A stretch of DNA of 6,523 nucleotides from Candidatus Hydrogenedentota bacterium (GTDB taxonomy: Bacteria > Hydrogenedentota > Hydrogenedentia > Hydrogenedentales > CAITNO01). The translations under genes and the position numbers were made by a program. The notes below the pieces were generated by a model. It was not told where the DNA came from. It did no database searches and saw only the letters and a program-made list of their open reading frames with translations. Below, one piece after another: positions 1 through 5,686 of this stretch. The stretch covers positions 1 through 6,523 of the forward strand of contig SLFT01000419.1 in the NCBI GenBank assembly GCA_007124105.1, given 5' to 3'. Position 1 is the stretch's first letter, and every line of letters begins with the position of its first letter.

Positions 1-1
1 C

Positions 2-1057
2 GACCCTGATGTGTTGCGCCAGGCGCCGCTTGATTATCGGTTTATGGAGGCGCGTGACTACAGTATGCTCACCTACCATGAACTGTTGCCTGAAACGCTG
101 CAGCTGGTTCGAGAACTGACCGATGCGCATCCGTCAGTATATGGGAAAGTATTGGCGCTTGAAGACTTTCTGGGCAGCGAATCCTTCGCGTACACGTTGG
201 AGGTGCCGTTGTTGCCGGCGCGCAATGGCATGGACGCCTTTATCAATGATATACGACGCGGCCATTGCGAATTCTTCGCCTCTGCGCTGGCGCTTATGAC
301 GCGTAGTCTCGGCATACCCGCCCGCGTGGTCAGCGGTTTCCGCGGCGGTGAATACTTGCCGGGCGAGGAGGCATACCTGGTCCGCGCCAGCATGGCCCAT
401 CTGTGGGTTGAAGTGCTGATCCCCGACCATGGTTGGGTGCGTTTTGATCCATCGCCCCGTTCCGAAATGGCGCCGACGGGTTTTCAGCGCATGCAGATGG
501 TCTGGGCGGTCTACCTGTTGCGCGCCAAGATGTTCTGGTTTCAGGAGGTGGTTGGGTTCGAGGGCGGCATACGTCTTGACCAGATTAACTGGCCCTGGCG
601 TGGACGTACGCGACCTGCCCCGCCGCAACCGTCAGAACCTGTCGTGCCCGACGAAGAACAGGAGGCCCGTTCACTCTATCAGTACATCGCATTGCTCCGA
701 CATCCCTTCGCGCAATGGAGCGCAATTGCGGCGTGTTTGCTGGGCGGCGCCTTTGTGTGGCAGAAATGGCGGGAAAACCGCGACAGCATTGCGATCCTCA
801 CTGCGGACCAGCAGCGCATACGAAGGCTATATCGCCGTTTTCTGCGCGCACTTGCCGCGCTGGGTATTGACTGTAACAACAAAACAGCAGGAGAACTGCA
901 GCGCTGTCTCAAAGAACTCGGCATTGACGATTTGGAACAACTCGACGAGTTTGTCGCGTTATATAACGCTGTCCGCTTCGGAGGCCGGCCCCTTACACGA
1001 GAACAGCAAATTACCTTCAAACGTCGCCTGCGACAACTACGCTCGCGCACACTTTGA
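2..1057 (+). CDS. TgpA-like transglutaminase-domain membrane protein, 3' part (5' end outside window)
   Basis: This is the C-terminal part of a DUF3488/TgpA-type protein, a family of membrane proteins with a periplasmic transglutaminase-like (papain-fold) domain. The frame is open to the window edge. A GTG at 11 exists, but the normal N-terminal membrane helices are missing, so I treat the gene as cut by the window rather than starting there. Numbering from that GTG, the transglutaminase core is at about 80-150, with the expected triad in GHCEFF (Cys86), MAHLWVEV (His130) and RFDPSP (Asp146). A proline-rich linker (about 200-215) follows, then one hydrophobic segment (about 233-251), then a basic helical tail resembling the DUF4129-like end of TgpA proteins. 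It ends with TGA at 1055-1057. Substrate is unknown; family members are thought to act on peptides or proteins outside the membrane. It converges on the minus-strand cluster and has no evident link to it. Confidence 0.85.
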   Translation, partial: DPDVLRQAPLDYRFMEARDYSMLTYHELLPETLQLVRELTDAHPSVYGKVLALEDFLGSESFAYTLEVPLLPARNGMDAFINDIRRGHCEFFASALALMTRSLGIPARVVSGFRGGEYLPGEEAYLVRASMAHLWVEVLIPDHGWVRFDPSPRSEMAPTGFQRMQMVWAVYLLRAKMFWFQEVVGFEGGIRLDQINWPWRGRTRPAPPQPSEPVVPDEEQEARSLYQYIALLRHPFAQWSAIAACLLGGAFVWQKWRENRDSIAILTADQQRIRRLYRRFLRALAALGIDCNNKTAGELQRCLKELGIDDLEQLDEFVALYNAVRFGGRPLTREQQITFKRRLRQLRSRTL

Positions 1058-1307
1058 GGGGAGATATGCCGTTTTTTTTTCTCGTGTTCCGGCCACCTGC
1101 TTTTTTTTGGAATTGACCCATTGTCAGCGGAGGGGTACGCTGCGCTATTGAAAAGATAAACACGGAACAGGGGGCAAATCTCCGGTATTATGTACGCCGA
1201 AAGCCTTACGGAGGCGTACCATCAATACGGCCCCAATCCTGGAAGAGTTGCGTCAACACGCGCCTGTACTTCCGAGATATTGTGTTGCAACGTGGCGTAC
1301 GCGCTTG
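1058..1307. other. Non-coding gap between convergent genes
   Basis: No intact gene is visible in these 250 bases. There are two T-tracts, nine T at 1072-1080 and eight T at 1101-1108, which could help end the plus-strand transcript, but I find no convincing GC-rich stem directly before either. A weak sigma-70-like pair, TTGACC (1113-1118) and TACGCT (1136-1141) with 17-bp spacing, points rightward. Further right are a 7-bp inverted repeat (1192-1219) and a GGAGG motif (1210-1214) followed by a short reading frame whose first residues look protein-like. That frame has ATC where a start codon is expected and soon runs into the antisense of the next gene. It may be the relic of a decayed gene. 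Confidence 0.5.
1192..1219. repeat. 7-bp inverted repeat, possible hairpin
   Basis: GTACGCC (1192-1198) and GGCGTAC (1213-1219) are perfect inverted copies separated by 14 bases. A third GGCGTAC is at 1294-1300. No T-tract follows on either strand, so it does not look like a standard intrinsic terminator. It lies downstream of both convergent genes and could form a stem in either transcript. Confidence 0.35.
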
Positions 1308-1646
1308 TTAATGGTCACAGACATTAGCGCCGGATTGCAGGGTTCCGGCCATCAAATCTGTGGCAAGCGTTTCAGGCGTTTCCGCCGGTGCGCCTACAAT
1401 CACTTCGATGTTGTGTTCCGCGAACAGCATTTGTGCGCGTGAGCCCATCCCGCCCGCGATGATTACATTGGCGCCCTGCTCAGCGAGCCAGCGGGGGAGC
1501 AATCCCGGCTCGTGCGGCGGCGGTACAATGTCGTTGCGCGTGAGAATTTTCTTTTCTGTCGGTTCCACGTCCACAAGAGCGAACTGTTCGCAGTGACCGA
1601 AGTGCATGGCGAGTTTTCCGTTGGCAATGGGTACGGCAATACGCAT
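1308..1646 (-). CDS. NifX/NifB-C family (ORP-like) small metal-cluster-binding protein
   Basis: A 112-residue protein of the dinitrogenase iron-molybdenum cofactor family (NifX, NifB C-terminal domain, MTH1175, orange protein). Members have a ribonuclease-H-like fold and bind metal-sulfur clusters. It begins MRIAVPIANGKLAMHFGHCEQF, the usual first strand plus the HFG turn (16-17), here followed by His18-Cys19. The second conserved stretch is IIAGGMGSRAQ (62-72), and the tail ends NVCDH (Cys110, His112), an ending I recognise from a subgroup of this family. His/Cys residues at both ends make metal binding plausible. The frame extends upstream to a GTG at 1691, but the ATG at 1644-1646 is preferred: it starts the conserved domain and has AAGGA eight bases upstream. 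It is the last gene of the minus-strand cluster, 146 bases after the NifU-Mrp gene, so it may be co-transcribed or have its own promoter. It is one of three divergent NifX-type proteins here; its cofactor is not known. Confidence 0.92.
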   Translation of the reverse strand: MRIAVPIANGKLAMHFGHCEQFALVDVEPTEKKILTRNDIVPPPHEPGLLPRWLAEQGANVIIAGGMGSRAQMLFAEHNIEVIVGAPAETPETLATDLMAGTLQSGANVCDH

Positions 1647-1792
1647 AAGTCTTTTCCTTTTTTCAGTTGAGGGCGCGTGTGTTTTCCGCACCTTCCTTTT
1701 TTAGAATTGAATACAGCTGATAGATGCCAATAAATAATACAGGTTCTGCTGTGCCTGGCGACGTTCCCGGCGGCAGCAATCAATAAGAATTG
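1647..1792 (-). promoter_or_regulatory. Intergenic leader before the last nifX-like gene
   Basis: This 146-base gap is AT-richer than its surroundings. In the minus-strand direction it holds first an imperfect GC-rich hairpin (TGCTG at 1747-1751 with CAGCA at 1774-1778, interior partly paired). No T-run follows it, so it is at best a weak terminator. Next come a TATTAT box in a TG-TATTAT context around 1734-1741 and TTGGCATC (1723-1730). TTGGCATC also occurs in the -24 element before the first gene of the cluster, but here the following GC is one base too close for a standard sigma-54 promoter. A separate promoter for the last gene is possible but unproven. Confidence 0.3.
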
Positions 1793-3058
1793 TCAGCCAT
1801 GCGTTTGCGCGTGTTTTGCAATGGCTTCGACAATATCGCTCATAACGGCGGCGGTTGGCGACGTTTTGAAATGATGTACAAAAGCGCGTCCCATGTCGCA
1901 GGCTTCGGCGACTCGCGGGTCCATTGGGATGGCGCCCAGGAAAGGTACGCGCATGTCTTCGGCGATCTTGTTGCCGCCGCCGGTTTGTAGTATGGCAGTG
2001 ATTTCACCACATTTGGGGCATGCGAACCCGCTCATGTTTTCGATAATCCCCAGGACGGGCACTTGCATCTGGCGACAGAAGGTGATGGATTTGCGCACGT
2101 CTATGGCGGCTATTTTCTGCGGTGTGGTGACTACCACAGCGCCGTCCAGGTCTTCGATGAGCTGACATGCGGACAATACCTCGTCGCCAGTGCCCGGCGG
2201 CGCGTCAATGATCAGATAGTCGAGATCATCCCAGGCGATGTCCTTGAGGAACTGCTTGATAACGCCCATTTTCATGGGACCGCGCCAGATGACAGCGTCG
2301 TCCGGACTACGCAGCATGAATCCCAGGGACATGATTTTCATATCCCCTAGTTCCACGGGAACCATGCCGTCTGGACCGTTCTGGATAGTTTCTTGTTCCA
2401 GCCCCAGCATAGTTGGGACGCTGGGTCCGTGAATGTCAATATCCAGCAGTCCCACTTGTTTGCCCTCGAGCATCAGCGCTGTTGCCAGATTAACGGCGAC
2501 GGTGCTTTTTCCCACCCCGCCTTTTCCGGACAACACAATGATCTTGTGGCGAATACGACAGAGCCGCTGGCGCAGCTGCTGTCGGTCTTGGTATTCTTCG
2601 GATGATTCGTCGGGTTGCTGCGCTTTTGCTGAGCAGTCTGTCTTTTCGCAATTGGAACAGCTGTTCTGTTGCGTGTCCGAATTGTTCGCTTGATTGTTCA
2701 TGTAGTTCTCCACGGTTGCTTTAAGGGTATTTGAGGCGAGCAGGGCGCAATGTTGATGCGCCTCGGGCATACCGCCCAGTGCGTCCAGAATATCCTGCTG
2801 TTCTATCCGCGCCGCTTCCGACGGCGTTTTGCCTTCGGCCAGTTCCGTGGCCATGCTGCCACAGGCGCGCGACGGGCCGCAACCGGTGGTAGTGAACCCC
2901 ACTGCTGTCACGATGCCGTCGTCCACATGCATCCAGAATTCCATGGTGTCGCCGCAAGGGCCGGTAATGCGGGCGTGTCCATCAGGCACCTCCAACTCAC
3001 CATAGTTGCGAGGCCTCATAAAACGTTCCTGCGCATTGCGCGTAAAACCGGTTGTCAT
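1793..3058 (-). CDS. NifU/IscU scaffold domain fused to Mrp/NBP35 P-loop ATPase (Fe-S cluster assembly and carrier)
   Basis: A 421-residue two-domain protein. Residues 5-121 match the NifU/IscU scaffold fold: Cys35 in GPCGD, Cys60 in TGCGPS and Cys104 in HQHC are the three cluster ligands, Asp37 is the usual release residue, and Cys66 is extra. A short linker carries CSNCEKTDC (Cys134, 137, 142), like the N-terminal Cys cluster of NBP35-type ATPases. From about 172 it is an Mrp/NBP35 ATPase: deviant Walker A SGKGGVGKST (signature Lys179, P-loop Lys184), DIDIHGPS (206-213), DAPPGTGDE (285-293) and the CPKC pair (347-350) that bridges a dimer-interface Fe-S cluster in the family. The usual DUF59 domain of bacterial Mrp is absent. 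The likely role is building Fe-S or related clusters and passing them on, in the cytoplasm. The frame runs up to 3163, but that would overlap the previous gene; the ATG at 3056-3058 starts the scaffold domain and has AGGAG 12 bases upstream, a long spacing. It lies 49 bases after the MinD-like gene. Family assignment is secure; the client is inferred. Confidence 0.95.
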   Translation of the reverse strand: MTTGFTRNAQERFMRPRNYGELEVPDGHARITGPCGDTMEFWMHVDDGIVTAVGFTTTGCGPSRACGSMATELAEGKTPSEAARIEQQDILDALGGMPEAHQHCALLASNTLKATVENYMNNQANNSDTQQNSCSNCEKTDCSAKAQQPDESSEEYQDRQQLRQRLCRIRHKIIVLSGKGGVGKSTVAVNLATALMLEGKQVGLLDIDIHGPSVPTMLGLEQETIQNGPDGMVPVELGDMKIMSLGFMLRSPDDAVIWRGPMKMGVIKQFLKDIAWDDLDYLIIDAPPGTGDEVLSACQLIEDLDGAVVVTTPQKIAAIDVRKSITFCRQMQVPVLGIIENMSGFACPKCGEITAILQTGGGNKIAEDMRVPFLGAIPMDPRVAEACDMGRAFVHHFKTSPTAAVMSDIVEAIAKHAQTHG

Positions 3059-3107
3059 TGTGTATGTATACTCCTGGGTCCCCCAAGCGTGAGGGCATTG
3101 GTTGTTA

Positions 3108-3992
3108 TTACACCAGCATCTCCTGAATGCGTGCCCAGAGCGTGTTCGCGTCCTGCGCGGCATCGCTTTCCGGAAAATCCATAACGGTGTGAGCCCGTAC
3201 CTGGGCTGTTGTGATTGCTACATCATAACGAATTCTACCCGCCGGAATCGCGCCGGCCGCTTGCGCCCGCTCCTCCAGCCGTTGAGTCATCTTCTCGTTG
3301 ATGTCCCATTTGTTGACACATACAGCCGTCGGTATATTAAAATGCCGTGTAAGCGCAAGCAGTCGCTCGAGATCATGTTCGCCGGATACGGTCGGTTCTG
3401 TTACCGCCAGCACGAGTGTCGCGCCGGTTACCGACGCGATAACCGGGCAGCCAATACCGGGCGGCCCGTCCACAATGATCAGGGCATGGTCTTTCTCCTC
3501 GGCGATCTTTTTCGCCTCGCGCCGTACGGTGGCCACCAGTTTACCGGAATTCTCGGCGGCGGTGTGCAACCGCGCATGGGCCATGGGGCCGTAGTCGGTG
3601 TCCGAAATCATCCATTCGCCACATAACCGTTCGGGAAAGTTAATTGCCTGGACGGGGCAGAACCGTACACACACGCCGCATCCTTCGCAGGCCACAGGGT
3701 CTATGGTAAAGGTCGCCTCGCCAGCCCGTTTTCCATGCATCACAATAGCGTCAAAGCGGCAATGGGCCAGACAGCCTCCACATTGGACGCAGGTCGCCTG
3801 ACAGATAACCGCTTCGTGACCGCTGTAAAAGGCATGACGTTCCTTCACGCGCGGCGCAAGTACAAGGTGCAGGTCGGCGGCATCCACATCGCAGTCCGCG
3901 ATGACAGGCTGATTTGCCAACGCGACAAAGGCCGCGGCAATACTTGTTTTGCCCGCGCCGCCCTTGCCGCTCACAACAACCAGTTCTTTCAT
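3108..3992 (-). CDS. MinD-superfamily P-loop ATPase with inserted 2x[4Fe-4S] ferredoxin domain (second of a pair)
   Basis: A 294-residue ATPase of the MinD/ParA (SIMIBI) class with a ferredoxin domain inserted between the first switch and the Walker B region (COG1149 type). Deviant Walker A is SGKGGAGKTS (signature Lys10, P-loop Lys15), followed by DCDVDAAD (33-40). The insert has two complete cluster motifs: Cys68, 71, 74, 78 and Cys102, 105, 108, 112, each CxxCxxCxxxC with a following Pro in the second. DGPPGIGCP (175-183) is the next nucleotide-binding loop, and VNKWD (226-230) the base-binding strand. Proteins of this type occur in pairs in the Desulfovibrio ORP complex, where they bind each other and the ORP protein. 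Coupling of ATP hydrolysis to electron transfer or cluster insertion is a reasonable inference. The start ATG (3990-3992) overlaps the previous stop as TAATG, implying translational coupling; AGGAG lies 12 bases upstream. It shares the fold, but clearly not the sequence, of its partner, so the two are old paralogues. Confidence 0.95.
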   Translation of the reverse strand: MKELVVVSGKGGAGKTSIAAAFVALANQPVIADCDVDAADLHLVLAPRVKERHAFYSGHEAVICQATCVQCGGCLAHCRFDAIVMHGKRAGEATFTIDPVACEGCGVCVRFCPVQAINFPERLCGEWMISDTDYGPMAHARLHTAAENSGKLVATVRREAKKIAEEKDHALIIVDGPPGIGCPVIASVTGATLVLAVTEPTVSGEHDLERLLALTRHFNIPTAVCVNKWDINEKMTQRLEERAQAAGAIPAGRIRYDVAITTAQVRAHTVMDFPESDAAQDANTLWARIQEMLV

Positions 3993-4873
3993 TAGCGTGC
4001 ATTGCTCCTGCGCTCGGACGTATCGTCTGTAACATTTTGCTGCGCCAGACGAAGGATACGCCCGAACAATTGCTGAAACAAGTTTCGGTATTCTGGATAG
4101 GCGTCCACGATTAACTCGCCCCGTGAATAGGCCTCCGCAATTCCCCGATCATCTGGAATCTCCATAAGAATGGGAATATTTTCTTTGCGACAAAAATCGT
4201 GCGTGCGCTCATCGCCTATGCCGAGGCGGTTGATGACGACCCCGAAGGGAATGGCCATCTCGCGCGTCACATCCACTGCAAGGCGCAAATCATGCAGCCC
4301 AAAGGGCGTTGGCTCGGTGACCAGCAGAACAAAATCCACGTCGCGCAAGGCGGCAATCACTGGACAGGACGTCCCCGGCGGTGCGTCCAGAATCACTGGT
4401 GTATTATTGCGTATACGCTTTTTTACCGCTCGGATGAGCGGCGGCGCCATGGCGACGCCTACATCAAGGAGACCGTAATCGAGTGTAATGTTGCCGCTTC
4501 GCATCGTCTCTATGACGCCGATACGTTTGTCCGTCTCTTGTATAGCCCGACGCGGACACACTTTCATGCAGCCGCCACAGCCATGACACATCTCGGGAAA
4601 CAGCACCGGTATTTTGCCGAACGAAACAATGGCATTGTATTCGCAAAACTTCCCGCAGGCGTTACAACCGTCGCACAGGGCAGCATCCACCAGCGGAACC
4701 GGTATCGTTACTTCCTGGCTGCCGCCTGCTTCTCCATCAAGAAACAAGTATCCATTAGGTTCTTCCACGTCGCAATCGAGCAATTGTGTTTCAACGTCGA
4801 GCGATCGCGCCAGATTCACTGACACGGTGGTTTTCCCCGTGCCGCCCTTGCCGGAAGCGACAGCCAGGATCAT
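3992..4873 (-). CDS. MinD-superfamily P-loop ATPase with inserted 2x[4Fe-4S] ferredoxin domain (first of a pair)
   Basis: A 293-residue partner of the next gene with the same plan. Deviant Walker A SGKGGTGKTT is at 7-16 (signature Lys9, P-loop Lys14), then LDCDVEEPN (32-40). The ferredoxin insert has Cys67, 70, 73, 77 and Cys96, 99, 102, 106, enough for two [4Fe-4S] clusters, and DAPPGTSCP (163-171) is the next nucleotide loop. The DCDVEEPN form and the following 'hLFL' stretch are typical of one of the two paralogous groups of these ATPases; the neighbour has DCDVDAADLHL. This suggests a fixed heteromeric pair. The C-terminal 25 residues are polar and charged and show no obvious MinD membrane-binding helix. 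The start ATG (4871-4873) overlaps the previous stop as ATGA, with GAAGGG about eight bases upstream. The gene is thus coupled on both sides: nifX-like gene before, second ATPase after. A role in loading a metal-sulfur centre onto the NifX-like proteins is inferred from the neighbourhood. Confidence 0.95.
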   Translation of the reverse strand: MILAVASGKGGTGKTTVSVNLARSLDVETQLLDCDVEEPNGYLFLDGEAGGSQEVTIPVPLVDAALCDGCNACGKFCEYNAIVSFGKIPVLFPEMCHGCGGCMKVCPRRAIQETDKRIGVIETMRSGNITLDYGLLDVGVAMAPPLIRAVKKRIRNNTPVILDAPPGTSCPVIAALRDVDFVLLVTEPTPFGLHDLRLAVDVTREMAIPFGVVINRLGIGDERTHDFCRKENIPILMEIPDDRGIAEAYSRGELIVDAYPEYRNLFQQLFGRILRLAQQNVTDDTSERRSNAR

Positions 4874-5232
4874 GCCCAGTGCCCTTCCACGTCCGCAGCC
4901 GCGGTTTCAACCAGCGCGCCTGCCTGGTAATCCGCCAGCGCCGCTGCTACTGTCGCCGCTTCGGTAGTGTATATCGTAATACCGGCGGCGGTAAGCGCAC
5001 GGAACGCTTTGGGACCGCAATGGCCGGTTACAACCGCCGACGCTCCTGTACGGGCCACCGCTTGCGCGGATTGAATGCCGGCGCCCTGGGCGGCGTTCAA
5101 GTTTTGTTGGTTGTCCACAATCTCAAAAGTTTCATTATTGAGATCGTACACAAGAAAATTGGGCGCTCGTCCGAAGCGACTGTCCAGCGGCGCGTCAAGA
5201 CCGTTTCCCGATGTGGTAAATGCAATTTTCAT
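4870..5232 (-). CDS. NifX/ORP-like metal-cluster-binding protein (canonical ORP-type member)
   Basis: A 120-residue protein of the dinitrogenase iron-molybdenum cofactor family and the one closest in layout to the orange-protein/MTH1175 group. It opens MKIAFTTSGNGLDAPLDSRFGRAPNFLVYD, with the typical LDSRFGRA turn (16-23). The second conserved block is VVTGHCGPKAF (67-77), where ORP-type proteins have a TGxxGPxAF stretch; here it carries His71-Cys72. The tail ends VEGHWA, also characteristic of this subgroup. In Desulfovibrio gigas the related orange protein binds a non-covalent [S2MoS2CuS2MoS2] cluster; whether this protein binds the same cluster cannot be read from sequence. The start ATG (5230-5232) has AAGGA eight bases upstream. 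The stop overlaps the start of the MinD-like gene (ATGA), as expected for subunits made together. Upstream, after the DUF5320-like gene, is a strong hairpin (5264-5285). Confidence 0.94.
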   Translation of the reverse strand: MKIAFTTSGNGLDAPLDSRFGRAPNFLVYDLNNETFEIVDNQQNLNAAQGAGIQSAQAVARTGASAVVTGHCGPKAFRALTAAGITIYTTEAATVAAALADYQAGALVETAAADVEGHWA

Positions 5233-5263
5233 GGTATGATTCCTTGATGTTGATGGGGAGGGC

Positions 5264-5285
5264 GCACCGCTTATTTGAGCGGTGC
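5264..5285 (-). other. Perfect 8-bp intercistronic hairpin
   Basis: GCACCGCT (5264-5271) and AGCGGTGC (5278-5285) are perfect inverted copies around a 6-base loop. The flanks (5261-5263 and 5286-5289) can add a few further GC pairs past one mismatch. It lies in the 84-base gap between the DUF5320-like gene and the ORP-like gene. In the minus-strand transcript no T-run follows, so it is not a standard intrinsic terminator. A partial attenuator, or a stem protecting mRNA ends after processing, is more likely. Either would change the ratio of upstream to downstream products. Confidence 0.6.
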
Positions 5286-5316
5286 GGCCCTAATGGGATG
5301 GTTGCAGGTATTGGTC

Positions 5317-5655
5317 CTATTCTGCCTTGGTTTCAAGTTCGGAAAGACGCTCGCTAATAGCGTCAAGTTGTGTTTGCAATACTTCCGCATGGCGTTTTAA
5401 CGCTTGCTGTTCAGTATCAGGTCCAATAGGGGGGGCATCGTTGGCGCGCATCCAGCCCGGCAATCCTGTGGCATAGAATCTGTTGCGCCAGCCTCGACCG
5501 CCGCCGAAGCCCGCAACACGTCCGCGCCCAAGACCAGCGCCGCGACCTACAACAGGATTTGTAAAGCCAGGCATTTCATAGCCCGCGCAGAATCCTGCTG
5601 TGCGACCTGTCATAGCGCCCATGCCCCTGGGACCAGTTCCGTCTCCTCTTGGCAT
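5317..5655 (-). CDS. DUF5320-like Gly/Met/Arg-rich small protein with C-terminal coiled coil
   Basis: A 112-residue protein beginning MPRGDGTGPRGMGAMTGRTAG, the hallmark N-terminus of the DUF5320 family, in which MPxGDGTGPxGxGPMTGRxxGxC is nearly invariant. A single Cys23 (GFCAG) sits where the family usually has one. Residues 36-56 are a Gly/Arg-rich low-complexity stretch, and 82-111 form a polar helix with heptad-like Leu/Ile/Val spacing (VLQTQLDAISERLSELE), probably a coiled coil for self-association. Function is unknown. In anaerobes these genes are repeatedly found beside NifX-like and MinD/ferredoxin genes, so an accessory role with the cluster-binding proteins is likely. The start is clear: ATG at 5653-5655 with a near-perfect AAAGGAGGT seven bases upstream, the strongest ribosome site in the window, so the protein may be abundant. 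It follows the upstream gene by 31 bases. Confidence 0.88.
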   Translation of the reverse strand: MPRGDGTGPRGMGAMTGRTAGFCAGYEMPGFTNPVVGRGAGLGRGRVAGFGGGRGWRNRFYATGLPGWMRANDAPPIGPDTEQQALKRHAEVLQTQLDAISERLSELETKAE

Positions 5656-5686
5656 CGTTATAACCTCCTTTCAACAGGGATGTTGG

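Noticed and set aside
1072..1108. Intrinsic terminator of the transglutaminase-domain gene
   Set aside because: Two T-tracts are present, but no stable stem directly precedes either, so I do not call a terminator.
3059..3163. Upstream extension of the NifU-Mrp frame
   Set aside because: It would overlap the end of the preceding gene, and the added 35 residues show no match to scaffold proteins, which begin near the chosen ATG.
4199..4822. Long plus-strand open frame opposite the first MinD-like gene
   Set aside because: It is the antisense shadow of a gene with complete ATPase and ferredoxin motifs, and its translation shows no recognisable domain.
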